This document shows, piece after piece, positions 19,316-27,150 of a stretch of 64,000 bases of DNA. The notes beneath the pieces were generated by a model. It was not told the DNA's origin and did not search any database. It worked only from the letters and a program-made list of their open reading frames with translations. This stretch comes from Paracoccaceae bacterium (GTDB lineage: Bacteria > Pseudomonadota > Alphaproteobacteria > Rhodobacterales > Rhodobacteraceae): the NCBI GenBank assembly GCA_022763485.1, contig JALEGX010000095.1, positions 1 through 64,000 of the forward strand, read 5' to 3'. The position numbers and the translations under genes were made by a program. Numbering within the stretch: the stretch's first letter is position 1; each line of letters starts with the position of its first letter.

Positions 19316-20689
19316 ATGACAGACGTATCAACGCGCAAGCGTATCTGGGGCTGGTGGTTTTTCGACTGGGCCAGCCAGCCCTTCCACACGCTGCTTGTGA
19401 CCTTCGTATTCAGCCCGTTCTTCGCGGCCGTGGCCGCCGACTACTTCCTGGCGCAGGGTCTGGAAAGCGAAGCGGCAAAGGCCCAGGCGCAAAGCCTCTG
19501 GTCCCTGTGTCTGACCGTGACAGGCCTGATGATCGGCTTTGGCGCACCGTTTCTGGGGGCCATGGCGGATACCTCCGGGCGGCGGATGTCGTGGATCGTG
19601 GGCTTCTCCGTCATGTATATCCTCGGGTCCTGGGGTCTGTGGTTCATGGACCCCGCGGGCTCCAACCTGTGGTGGATGCTGATCAGTTTCGGCATCGGCT
19701 TCATCGGTGCCGAATTCGCGCTGGTCTTCATCAACTCACAGCTGCCATCGCTTGGCACCAAGGAGGAAGTTGGCAAGATTTCAGGCTCCGGCTTCGCCTT
19801 CGGCTATCTCGGTGGTGTGATCTCGCTCTTCATCCTGCTGTTGCTCTTTGTGGAACAGGGGAACGGAAAAACCCTGATCGGGCTGGATCCACTGTTCGGG
19901 CTGGACCCCGAGCAGAAGGAGGGCACCCGCGCGGTCGGGCCGATCACTGCGATCTGGTACGCCGTTTTCATGATCCCCTATTTCCTGTGGGTGCGTGAGC
20001 GTCCCCGTGTCGGTCAGCGGGCCAGTTTCGGCAATGCGGTTTCGGCGGTGGTCAAATCCGTCAAGAACCTGCGCCATCGCTCCAGTCTGGCCAGCTTCCT
20101 TGGCGCGTCCATGCTCTATCGGGATGCGCTGAACGGTCTCTATGGCTTTGGTGGCGTCTATGCCCGTCTGGTGCTGGGCTGGGAAATCACCATGATCGGG
20201 ATTTTCGGGATCGTCGCCGCAATTTCTGCGGCCCTGTTCAGCTGGCTGGGGGGCATCGCGGACAAGAAATTTGGCCCCAAGCCGGTGGTGGTCACGTCGA
20301 TCTGGGTGCTGATCTTCGTCTGCGCCACGATCGTCGGAATGGACCGGACCCAGATCTTTGGTATTCCCTTTGCCGAAGGATCAGGCTTACCGGACATAAT
20401 CTTCTTTGGCTGTGGCATGCTGATCGGTGGCTTCGGTGGTATCCTACAAGCAACCAGCCGGTCGCTGATGGTGCGCCACACCGACCCGGACTCCCCGACC
20501 GAAAGCTTTGGCCTCTATGGCCTGTCCGGGCGAGCGACGGCTTTTGTCGCCCCTGCGCTGATCGGGGTCATGACCGTCGCAACCGGCAGTGCCCGGGTGG
20601 GTATCTCCCCAATCGTGGGGCTGTTCATTCTTGGCCTGATCCTGCTGCGCTGGGTTAGGGCCGAAGGAGACCAAGAGCAAGAGGTGTAA
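19316..20689 (+). CDS. MFS transporter, UMF1 (Atg22-like) family
   Basis: This 457-aa protein has about 12 hydrophobic segments. The N-terminus (W-G-W-W-x-F-D-W-A-S-Q-P-F) and the loop A-P-F-L-G-A-M-A-D-x-S-G-R-R are signatures of the UMF1/Atg22-type subfamily. Yeast Atg22 exports amino acids from the vacuole; bacterial members are unassigned, so the substrate is unknown. It is followed by mepA after one base, implying a shared transcript. Confidence 0.9.
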   Translation: MTDVSTRKRIWGWWFFDWASQPFHTLLVTFVFSPFFAAVAADYFLAQGLESEAAKAQAQSLWSLCLTVTGLMIGFGAPFLGAMADTSGRRMSWIVGFSVMYILGSWGLWFMDPAGSNLWWMLISFGIGFIGAEFALVFINSQLPSLGTKEEVGKISGSGFAFGYLGGVISLFILLLLFVEQGNGKTLIGLDPLFGLDPEQKEGTRAVGPITAIWYAVFMIPYFLWVRERPRVGQRASFGNAVSAVVKSVKNLRHRSSLASFLGASMLYRDALNGLYGFGGVYARLVLGWEITMIGIFGIVAAISAALFSWLGGIADKKFGPKPVVVTSIWVLIFVCATIVGMDRTQIFGIPFAEGSGLPDIIFFGCGMLIGGFGGILQATSRSLMVRHTDPDSPTESFGLYGLSGRATAFVAPALIGVMTVATGSARVGISPIVGLFILGLILLRWVRAEGDQEQEV

Positions 20690-20690
20690 A

Positions 20691-21575
20691 GTGCGTTTTT
20701 TCCTGATCGTTTTCAGTGTTCTGTTTTCAGTCTGTCTTGCCTCCGTCGGCTCGGCCGAACCGCTTGCCAAGCAATTGTTCGGCGCCAAGGGGAACGCTTC
20801 CAACCTGCCGCCGGCCCCGTTCGGGTCCTACGCCAAAGGGTGTCTGGCCGGGGGCACCCGCCTGCCGGAAACCGGGCCGACCTGGCAGGCCATGCGCCTG
20901 TCGCGCAACCGCAACTGGGGACATCCGGATGCGGTGGATTTCGTCCAGGACCTCAGCCGTTTTGCGGCCACCCAACCCGGGTGGAACGGGCTCTATATCG
21001 GCGACATCAGCCAGCCGCGGGGCGGGCCGATGCTGTCTGGTCACCGCAGTCATCAGATCGGGCTGGACATCGACATCTGGATGCGTCCGGCGACCGATCT
21101 GAACCTGTCGCGCAAGACCCGCGAAAACATCTCGTCCATCTCCATGCGCCGGGCAAACGGTGCGTTCGTGAACGGCGAATGGACCGCGGCACATCATGCG
21201 ATCCTGCGCGAAGCGGCCAAAGATAAGCGTGTCGCCCGCATCTTTGTTTTTCCCGGTGCCAAAGTGCAGATGTGCAAGGATGAGAAAGGCAGCCGCAAGT
21301 GGCTGCGCAAGATCCGGCCCTGGTGGGGGCACCATTACCATTTCCACGTCCGTCTGGCCTGCCCCAAGGGCACACGGGGCTGCGTCGATCAGAAGGCACC
21401 GCCCAAGGGCGATGGCTGCGCCGATGCACAGAAATGGGTGAATGACATTCTGAACCCACCGAAACCCAAACCTCAGCCAAAGACCAAAAAGAAGAAAACC
21501 ACACCCAAGAAGCGGCGCGAGTATGTGCTTGCGGATCTGCCCCAGCAATGCGCCGCGGTTCTGCGTTCAAACTGA
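20691..21575 (+). CDS. mepA: penicillin-insensitive murein endopeptidase MepA
   Basis: This 294-aa periplasmic LAS-family metallopeptidase cleaves D-Ala-meso-DAP cross-links in peptidoglycan. It has a Sec signal (about residues 1-22, ending SVGSAEP), zinc ligands in GHRSHQIGLDIDIW and in the HxH of WWGHHYHFHVRL, and conserved cysteines. An odd feature is a Lys/Pro/Thr-rich tail (about residues 255-275) beyond the catalytic core. The start is GTG 20691, right after the transporter stop. Its last 28 bases overlap the next gene in another frame. Confidence 0.95.
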   Translation: MRFFLIVFSVLFSVCLASVGSAEPLAKQLFGAKGNASNLPPAPFGSYAKGCLAGGTRLPETGPTWQAMRLSRNRNWGHPDAVDFVQDLSRFAATQPGWNGLYIGDISQPRGGPMLSGHRSHQIGLDIDIWMRPATDLNLSRKTRENISSISMRRANGAFVNGEWTAAHHAILREAAKDKRVARIFVFPGAKVQMCKDEKGSRKWLRKIRPWWGHHYHFHVRLACPKGTRGCVDQKAPPKGDGCADAQKWVNDILNPPKPKPQPKTKKKKTTPKKRREYVLADLPQQCAAVLRSN

Positions 21576-22477
21576 TCCTTGCAGCCCTGTGCGGTTGCCT
21601 GATGCTACTTGCGGTGTTTGTCGCAACCCGTGACACGACCGGTCAGGGCACGGCCCGCTTTGTTGGCGCCTACGAATGGCGCGCCCCCGGCGGCGCGGAA
21701 GTCCCGGACTGGTTCGGCGGCTTCTCTGCTCTGGACGTGACCGGGCAGGGCACGGCGATGATGGTCCTGACCGACAAGGCACAGCTGGCAAAGGCGACGA
21801 TCACACGGGAAACAGGGGCCGCGATCACCGGCATCACCGTCTCCGACGTGCAACCGCTCTTGTCGTCGCGCGGCGTACCCCTGACCGGGCGGATCCGGGA
21901 CAGCGAGGGGCTGGCGCGGGGGCGCAACGGCGATATCTACGTCTCCTTCGAAGGGGTGACCCGTGTCGCAAGATATGAGCAGCCCGACACCTTCGCCCAT
22001 GTGCTACCCCGCCCCCCTGCCTTCGTGCGGATCGTCGGCAACAAGTCACTGGAAGCGCTGGCCATCGACCACAATGGCCATCTTTACACTCTGCCCGAAC
22101 GCGCGCCCGACGAAAGCGGCGATATCCCTGTCTTCAAATGGAATGGCGGCGCCTGGCAAACCCCGTTCTCGCTGCCGACACGGGGCCGCTTCCTGCCCGT
22201 TGCCGCCGATATCGGACCTGACGGGATGTTCTATCTGCTGGAGCGTGATTTCAGCGTGCTGGGATTTCGCTCCCGCCTCAGACGCTGGTCCATCGCCTCC
22301 GGACAGCCACAGGATGAGACGTTGTTGCTGCAGACCGGCCCCGGCATCCACGACAACCTTGAGGGCCTGTCCGTGTGGCGGGATCGGCAGGGGGCATTGC
22401 GCGCCACGATGATTTCCGACGACAATTTCAATCGTCTGCAACGGACCGAAATCGTGGAATACGCGCTGCCTGATTGA
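21548..22477 (+). CDS. esterase-like activity of phytase family protein
   Basis: This 309-aa protein has an N-terminal hydrophobic segment (about residues 8-26) that is a signal peptide or anchor, then a beta-propeller-like domain of the phytase-esterase family: F-G-G-F-S-A-L-D, D-S-E-G-L-A-R-G, N-K-S-L-E-A-L-A, E-G-L-S-V-W, S-D-D-N-F-N. The acidic repeats fit the calcium-binding propeller of this family. The real substrate is unknown; phytase activity is not implied by the name. It starts inside the mepA 3' end (28-base overlap), so expression is probably coupled. Confidence 0.85.
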   Translation: MRRGSAFKLILAALCGCLMLLAVFVATRDTTGQGTARFVGAYEWRAPGGAEVPDWFGGFSALDVTGQGTAMMVLTDKAQLAKATITRETGAAITGITVSDVQPLLSSRGVPLTGRIRDSEGLARGRNGDIYVSFEGVTRVARYEQPDTFAHVLPRPPAFVRIVGNKSLEALAIDHNGHLYTLPERAPDESGDIPVFKWNGGAWQTPFSLPTRGRFLPVAADIGPDGMFYLLERDFSVLGFRSRLRRWSIASGQPQDETLLLQTGPGIHDNLEGLSVWRDRQGALRATMISDDNFNRLQRTEIVEYALPD

Positions 22478-22525
22478 CTCAAAGCCCGACAAACGATTAA
22501 AGACCGGGTCCCCTGCAAACGCAGG

Positions 22526-22560
22526 GCAAGTTGCCGTCACCTTGCAAAAACGGAAAAACA
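22526..22560 (+). promoter_or_regulatory. preQ1-I riboswitch aptamer
   Basis: P1 is GCAAG (22526-22530) with CTTGC (22541-22545). The ten-base loop TTGCCGTCAC agrees with the loop of the characterised Thermoanaerobacter preQ1-I aptamer at most positions (U-x-G-C-x-G-U-x-A-C), including the terminal C (22540) that recognises the ligand. The A-rich tail AAAAACGGAAAAAC supplies CGG (22551-22553), which can pair with the loop CCG (22534-22536) to form the H-type pseudoknot. CGGA is also the only SD-like sequence at a usable distance from ATG 22564, so ligand binding would hide it and repress translation. A separate hairpin CCCTGC-AAAC-GCAGGG (22511-22526) precedes it and shares one base with P1. 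Confidence 0.85.
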
Positions 22561-22563
22561 GGT

Positions 22564-23187
22564 ATGACCCGCTCCCACTTCCCTGGCATTCTCGCCATGG
22601 CCGCGATCGTCGTGGCGTCCAATATTCTCGTCCAGTTCCTGTTCGGCCAGTGGCTGACCTGGGGGGCGTTCACCTATCCCTTCGCCTTTCTGGTGACCGA
22701 CGTGATGAACCGCGTGTATGGCGCAGGTCCCGCCCGCAAGGTGGTTGCCGCCGGTTTCGTGGTTGGCGTCATCTGTTCGCTGATCGGCACACAGATCATG
22801 GGAGAATTCGGCCCCCTGGTGACCCTGCGGATTGCGATCGGTTCTGGTCTGGCCTTCCTGACGGCGCAGCTTCTGGATGTGTCAATCTTCTCTGCCCTGC
22901 GCAATGGCGCATGGTGGCGCGCGCCTCTGGCCTCTACGCTGGTTGGCTCGTCGGTGGACACCTTCCTGTTCTTCAGCATCGCCTTTTCGGCCAGCCTGAC
23001 CTGGATCGAACCGGCCAATGACGTCTCCTGGGCCGGTGAGGTTCTGCCGCTGCTGGGCGCCGGACCGATGGCGCCGCTCTGGGTGTCGCTTGCCGTGGCG
23101 GACTGGATGGTCAAGCTGTCGCTTGCTTTGTTGGCACTTGTGCCCTTCCGCATCATCGTGGGGCGGCTTATGCCGCGCACCACATGA
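22564..23187 (+). CDS. yhhQ: queuosine precursor transporter (YhhQ/VUT family)
   Basis: This 207-aa membrane protein has about six hydrophobic segments. Family hallmarks are S-N-I-L-V-Q-F near the N-terminus, F-P-F-A-F-L-V-T-D-V-M-N-R-V-Y-G, and a late A-D-W-M-V-K segment. Members import preQ0/preQ1 for synthesis of the tRNA base queuosine. The track's TTG start at 22531 lies inside the riboswitch loop, so I place the start at ATG 22564. The preQ1-I riboswitch directly upstream independently supports the function and feedback control. Confidence 0.93.
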   Translation: MTRSHFPGILAMAAIVVASNILVQFLFGQWLTWGAFTYPFAFLVTDVMNRVYGAGPARKVVAAGFVVGVICSLIGTQIMGEFGPLVTLRIAIGSGLAFLTAQLLDVSIFSALRNGAWWRAPLASTLVGSSVDTFLFFSIAFSASLTWIEPANDVSWAGEVLPLLGAGPMAPLWVSLAVADWMVKLSLALLALVPFRIIVGRLMPRTT

Positions 23188-23194
23188 TTTTGTT

Positions 23195-23200
23195 TTGACA
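23195..23200 (+). promoter_or_regulatory. candidate -35 element for the RNA upstream of arfB
   Basis: A perfect TTGACA lies about 30 bases before the presumed 5' end of the structured RNA. No good -10 sequence is visible 16-18 bases downstream (AACCTG region), so the promoter assignment is tentative. Confidence 0.35.
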
Positions 23201-23242
23201 TCTCCGATTTCTGTGGCAACCTGATTTCAGGCGTAACAACTG

Positions 23243-23416
23243 AAAGGAGGTGCTCTAGTGTCTATTGGGATCTTGGAGGGCGTGGTCGGAACAGTTCGGG
23301 AGATGCATGGCTAGGGCAGCCCTTGGTGGATGCATGAACGAATTGGTGATCGCCTAACCGGCGCACCTCCGAAAACTCAAGAAGGGCTGTCCGTTACGCA
23401 ATCGGGCGGCCCTTTT
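23243..23416 (+). ncRNA. structured RNA with intrinsic terminator, family not recognised
   Basis: GGAGGTGC (23246-23253) pairs exactly with GCACCTCC (23363-23370), closing a domain of about 125 bases. Inside, TTCG/CGAA, ATGCAT/ATGCAT and AGGG/CCCT helices and a short GGCG/CGCC helix line up in register, giving a rod-like fold with internal loops. A terminator follows (23382-23416). I do not see the SRP RNA core, tmRNA features or a 6S consensus I can defend. The 5' arm is also a strong SD (AAGGAGG) ahead of an 18-codon GTG ORF (23258-23314), so a leader-peptide role is an alternative. The next gene is arfB, 21 bases after the terminator. Confidence 0.55.
23382..23416 (+). terminator. intrinsic terminator before arfB
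   Basis: AAGGGC...GCCCTT, with additional pairing of TCCG and CGGG inside, is followed by TTTT. It ends the structured RNA and separates it from arfB. Confidence 0.75.
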
Positions 23417-23436
23417 GATTGTGATGAGACAAGATT

Positions 23437-23856
23437 GTGCTGCATATCGCGAATGACATTGCCCTGCAGGACTGGGAGCTGACCGAACAGTTCATGCGGG
23501 CCTCGGGCCCCGGCGGGCAAAACGTGAACAAGGTGTCCACTGCGGTCGAACTGCGGTTTGAGGCCGCGCGCTCACCGTCGCTGCCAGCTCCGGTGAAAAC
23601 CCGGCTGAAACGGCTGGCCGGTCGCAGGTGGACCAAGGATGGGGCCTTGGTCATCCAGTGTGACGAAACCCGTTCGCAGCTGCGCAACCGGGAGATCGCC
23701 CGCGAACGGCTGGCGGATCTGATCCGCAAGGCGCTGGTCAAACCCAAACGCCGGATCCCGACGAAACCCACCCGGGGATCTGTTCAGCGCCGCCTGACCG
23801 CGAAGAAGCAGCGGTCAGATCTGAAGGCGACGCGCGGTAAGATCGAAGATCACTAA
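23437..23856 (+). CDS. arfB: alternative ribosome-rescue factor B (peptidyl-tRNA hydrolase)
   Basis: This 139-aa protein is of ArfB/YaeJ length and has the catalytic GGQ motif in ASGPGGQNVNKVST near residues 25-38 and a Lys/Arg-rich C-terminal tail that in ArfB enters the empty mRNA channel. It releases stalled ribosomes on non-stop mRNA. The start is GTG 23437. It lies 21 bases after the terminator of a structured RNA, so read-through could contribute to its expression. Confidence 0.93.
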   Translation: MLHIANDIALQDWELTEQFMRASGPGGQNVNKVSTAVELRFEAARSPSLPAPVKTRLKRLAGRRWTKDGALVIQCDETRSQLRNREIARERLADLIRKALVKPKRRIPTKPTRGSVQRRLTAKKQRSDLKATRGKIEDH

Positions 23857-23920
23857 GCCCCGGATTGCACGCGCCGCCACCGCTGCTAACCTGAACCTGA
23901 TTTTAGCCAGGGAGGGATTG

Positions 23921-24667
23921 ATGCGACTGGACGGCAAGACTGCAATTGTGACCGGTGGTGCATCGGGTTTTGGCGCGGGTATCGTGCGCAAGTTTCTGGC
24001 AGAGGGTGCGCAGGTGATGATCGCCGATATCAACGGTGACGCGGCCCAAGCCATGGCGGCCGAATGTGGGTCTGGGACACTGGCCCAGCAGGTGGACGTA
24101 TCAGATGGTGCCTCCGTGGACGCGATGGCCCAGGCCGCACTGGACAGCTTCGGCAAGGTCGACATCCTGATCAACAATGCGGGCGTCACCCATCTGCCCG
24201 CCCCGTTGGACAGCGTCAGCGAAGAGGATTTCGACCGCGTGTTCCGGGTCAACATGAAGTCCGTTTACCTGACTGCCAAGGCGCTGGTCCCCCACATGAA
24301 AGAGCGTGAGACCGGAGCCATCCTGAACGTCGCCTCCACCGCAGGTGTGTCGCCCCGCCCGAACCTCAATTGGTACAACGCCTCAAAGGGCTGGATGATC
24401 ACCGCGACGCGCACCATGGCGGTTGAGCTGGCGCCCTTCGGTGTACGCGTCAACGCCATCAACCCCGTTGCCGGAGAAACGCCGCTGCTGAAATCCTTCA
24501 TGGGCGAAGACACGCCTGAGATCCGCGCCAAATTCCTGTCGACCATCCCGATCGGCCGCTTTTCGCAACCCGAGGACATGGGCAATGCCGCCTGTTTCCT
24601 GTGCTCGGATGAGGCCAGCATGATCACCGGCGTCGCGATGGAGGTTGATGGCGGCCGCTGCATCTGA
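23921..24667 (+). CDS. SDR family NAD(P)-dependent oxidoreductase
   Basis: This 248-aa classical short-chain dehydrogenase has the cofactor motif TGGASGFGAG at about residues 11-20, NNAG at about 86-89, a catalytic Ser in the NVAST strand and Y-N-A-S-K as the Tyr-Lys pair. FabG-like glucose/alcohol dehydrogenases look like this; the substrate is not deducible. The track begins at TTG 23918, but ATG 23921 with GGAGGGATTG upstream is preferred. The S58 peptidase gene follows after 43 bases. Confidence 0.9.
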   Translation: MRLDGKTAIVTGGASGFGAGIVRKFLAEGAQVMIADINGDAAQAMAAECGSGTLAQQVDVSDGASVDAMAQAALDSFGKVDILINNAGVTHLPAPLDSVSEEDFDRVFRVNMKSVYLTAKALVPHMKERETGAILNVASTAGVSPRPNLNWYNASKGWMITATRTMAVELAPFGVRVNAINPVAGETPLLKSFMGEDTPEIRAKFLSTIPIGRFSQPEDMGNAACFLCSDEASMITGVAMEVDGGRCI

Positions 24668-24710
24668 TTGATCAGAACCAGCCCAGTTCCCAACACCCGG
24701 AGGTGCCTAT

Positions 24711-25742
24711 ATGCTGCCCGGCCCCAAGAACCTGATCACCGATGTCCCCGGCCTGCTGGTGGGCAACGCGCAGGACGACCACATCAAGACCGGCACCACG
24801 GTGCTGACCTCGGACCGGCCCTTCACCGCATCGGTCCATGTCATGGGCGGCGCACCGGGAACGCGGGAAACCGACCTGCTGGCACCGGACAAATCGGTCG
24901 CCAAAGTGGACGCGCTGACCCTGTCGGGCGGTTCCGCCTACGGTCTGGATGCCTGTTCGGGCGTGGTTGAAGGGTTGCGCGCGCAGGGGCGCGGGTTCCG
25001 GGTGGCAAGCGCAATCATCCCGATCGTTCCGGGGGCGATCATCTTCGATCTGCTGAACGGCGGCGCCAAGGATTGGGACAGCAGCCCCTACCCCGCTCTT
25101 GGACGCGCGGCGTTTGAGGCCGCGGGCGACAGCTTTCAGCTGGGCTCTGTCGGGGCCGGCACCGGGGCGCTGACCGCGATGCTGAAAGGCGGGCTTGGGT
25201 CCGCGTCTCTGGTGCTGGACAACGGGGTCACCGTTGGCGCGTTGGTCGCCGCCAATCCCATGGGCAGCGTCACCACCCCCGGAGATCGGCATTTCTGGGC
25301 CGCGCCGTTTGAGATCGACGGCGAATTCGGGGGACTTGGGCCTGATCCAGCATCGGGTCTGGGCCGCCGACCGGAAAGCCGCAAGATGCAGCACATGGTC
25401 AAACAGGCGGCGGGCCTTGATCTGCCGGACGACCGCGCCAATACCACCATCGCCATCGTTGCCACTGATGCGGACCTCAGCAAGGCGCAATGCCAACGCA
25501 TGGCCACGGCAGCCCATGACGGGATCGGGCGCGCCACTGTACCGGCGCACGCGCCGGGGGACGGGGATCTGGTCTTTGCCGTTTCCACCAACGAACGCCC
25601 CATGGACCGCATGGAATCAGAGCTGGCCCTGATCGGCCACGCCGCCGCGCTTTGCCTGAGTCGCGCCATTGCGCGGGCGGTTTTCAGCGCCTCTCCGGCA
25701 CCCGGTGATGTGCTGCCCTGCTGGGGCAGCCCGCAATCCTGA
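24711..25742 (+). CDS. P1 family peptidase (S58, DmpA-like)
   Basis: This 343-aa protein of the DmpA/L-aminopeptidase-D-esterase family has LTDVPGL-like entry sequence, T-G-x-T-V, L-S-G-G-S-A-Y-G-L-D-A, a V-G-A-G-T-G-A turn and the G-V-T-V-G-A-L-V-A-x-N segment around the self-processing site. Members are autoproteolytic N-terminal nucleophile hydrolases releasing N-terminal residues from small peptides. The start ATG has GGAGGTG upstream. The nucleophile cannot be fixed by eye. Confidence 0.88.
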   Translation: MLPGPKNLITDVPGLLVGNAQDDHIKTGTTVLTSDRPFTASVHVMGGAPGTRETDLLAPDKSVAKVDALTLSGGSAYGLDACSGVVEGLRAQGRGFRVASAIIPIVPGAIIFDLLNGGAKDWDSSPYPALGRAAFEAAGDSFQLGSVGAGTGALTAMLKGGLGSASLVLDNGVTVGALVAANPMGSVTTPGDRHFWAAPFEIDGEFGGLGPDPASGLGRRPESRKMQHMVKQAAGLDLPDDRANTTIAIVATDADLSKAQCQRMATAAHDGIGRATVPAHAPGDGDLVFAVSTNERPMDRMESELALIGHAAALCLSRAIARAVFSASPAPGDVLPCWGSPQS

Positions 25743-25855
25743 TAAAAAAGGCGCGAAGTTCCGCCACAAGTCCGGGACGCGTCAATCTGCCGGTTGACTA
25801 TCCCGGCCTAAACCTACGTATTTCGCGTGAGCTACAACCAATGGAGCAAAAGTAA

Positions 25856-26311
25856 ATGAAACCGTTCATCGCGACCGCCCTGCTTGCAGTCCTCGCCGCC
25901 CCGGTCATGGCCGAAGGCGACGCAGCGAAGGGGGAAAAAGGTTTCAAGAAGTGCAAGTCCTGCCACATGATCGTCTCCGACGAAGGTGAGACCATCGTCA
26001 AAGGCGGCAAAACCGGCCCCAACCTGTATGGCGTTGTCGGCCGTACCGCTGGTACCGTCGAAGGCTTCAAATACGGCAAGGACATCGTGGCCGCCGGCGA
26101 AGCGGGCCTGGTCTGGGACGAGGCGAGCTTTGTTGCATTCACTCAGGATCCCAAGGGCTTCCTGAAAGAAGTGACCGGATCCGGCAGCGCCAAGTCGAAG
26201 ATGACCTTCAAGCTCAAGAAGGGCGGCGAAGACATCTATGCATTCCTGGCCAGCGTTTCGCCCGCACCTGAGGCCGCAGCCGCGGAAGAAACCGAAGCCA
26301 CTTCGGATTGA
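25856..26311 (+). CDS. class I c-type cytochrome (c2-like)
   Basis: This 151-aa periplasmic electron carrier has a Sec signal of about 19 residues (PVMA cut before EGD), a single heme motif CKSCH at about residues 33-37, and a candidate distal Met in KSKMTF near 114. The spacing and Lys-rich surface match cytochrome c2 of Rhodobacteraceae. An acidic/Ala-rich tail (about the last 18 residues) extends beyond the usual fold. It is monocistronic, with a strong terminator right after. Confidence 0.92.
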   Translation: MKPFIATALLAVLAAPVMAEGDAAKGEKGFKKCKSCHMIVSDEGETIVKGGKTGPNLYGVVGRTAGTVEGFKYGKDIVAAGEAGLVWDEASFVAFTQDPKGFLKEVTGSGSAKSKMTFKLKKGGEDIYAFLASVSPAPEAAAAEETEATSD

Positions 26312-26334
26312 TCTCTTCGATCACCGCAATTGGG

Positions 26335-26363
26335 AAGGCCGCGCGATCAAGCCGCGGCCTTTC
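26335..26363 (+). terminator. intrinsic terminator of the cytochrome c gene
   Basis: AAGGCCGCG and CGCGGCCTT form a perfect 9-bp stem with a 9-base loop, followed by TTT. Confidence 0.85.
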
Positions 26364-26419
26364 GCGTGATTGCACCAAGGGTCTTTGGGTGCTAGCCCGG
26401 AAAGACCACTAAAAAAGAA

Positions 26420-26468
26420 CCGTTCATCATCGAACGGACGACAGGGGGACTGGCCCGGCATCGGGCCA
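26420..26468 (+). promoter_or_regulatory. tandem hairpins in the idi leader
   Basis: CCGTTC/GAACGG (26420-26437) and TGGCCCG/CGGGCCA (26451-26468) are two perfect small hairpins in the 100 bases ahead of idi, the second ending 22 bases before the ATG. They may form a regulatory leader. No riboswitch class was recognised. Confidence 0.4.
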
Positions 26469-26490
26469 TTGTAAGCGAAACGAACGCGTC

Positions 26491-27033
26491 ATGAGCATCA
26501 TGATCCCGGCCTGGGTCAACGGCGAACTGGTACCGACCGAGAAACTGCAAGCGCATGAGCAAGGGCTCAAGCACAAGGCCGTTTCCGTCTTTGCCGTGCG
26601 CGGCATGGAAATCCTCATGCAGCGGCGCGCCATGGGCAAATATCACACGCCCGGTCTGTGGGCGAATACCTGCTGCACGCACCCCCACTGGAACGAGCAA
26701 CCCAGTGCCTGCGCTGTCCGGCGGCTGAAGGAAGAGCTTGGGATCACGGGGCTCTACCCCGAATTCCGGCACCATCTGGAATATCGCGCCGATGTGGGCA
26801 ACGGCATGATCGAGCACGAAGCGGTAGACGTGTTTCTGGCGCATGTTCACCGCCCGCTCAAGATTGAGGCCGACCCCGAAGAGGTGATGGAAACCCGCTG
26901 GATCGACTATCACGATCTGCTGGCCGAAGTGCGCCGTCATCCCGAACGCTTCACCCCCTGGCTAAAGATCTATCTGCACAACTACGCCGACACGATCTTT
27001 GGTCCTGACCTGATCATCGCGTCAAAGCGCTGA
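26491..27033 (+). CDS. idi: isopentenyl-diphosphate delta-isomerase (type I)
   Basis: This 180-aa Nudix-fold isomerase interconverts isopentenyl and dimethylallyl diphosphate for isoprenoid synthesis. The catalytic Cys lies in NTCCTHPHWNE, the Nudix-like helix is RRLKEELGI, and the EHEAVDVFLAH strand carries metal and acid residues. Length matches the family. The SD ahead of ATG 26491 is poor; ATG 26500 is another option. It is a single gene with two hairpins in its leader. Confidence 0.94.
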   Translation: MSIMIPAWVNGELVPTEKLQAHEQGLKHKAVSVFAVRGMEILMQRRAMGKYHTPGLWANTCCTHPHWNEQPSACAVRRLKEELGITGLYPEFRHHLEYRADVGNGMIEHEAVDVFLAHVHRPLKIEADPEEVMETRWIDYHDLLAEVRRHPERFTPWLKIYLHNYADTIFGPDLIIASKR

Positions 27034-27150
27034 TCCTGCGTTCCGTCACGCCGCTTTTGCCGCGAGGTTCCTGCCCCGCTGCAATCGTGTCACCTTGAAC
27101 ATCGACAGCTGTCCTGTTCTTCTCCACCCCGAGGGATAGGAGATTGAACC

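Noticed and set aside
23258-23314. 18-codon GTG ORF with perfect SD inside the structured RNA
   Set aside because: Not listed as a CDS because the SD is also one arm of the closing helix and codon content is not distinctive. It is kept as an alternative reading in the RNA finding.
23243-23370. SRP RNA, tmRNA or 6S RNA identity for the arfB-upstream RNA
   Set aside because: The SRP GGAAGG-type core is missing, there is no tRNA-like end, and the 6S central bubble cannot be defended by eye.
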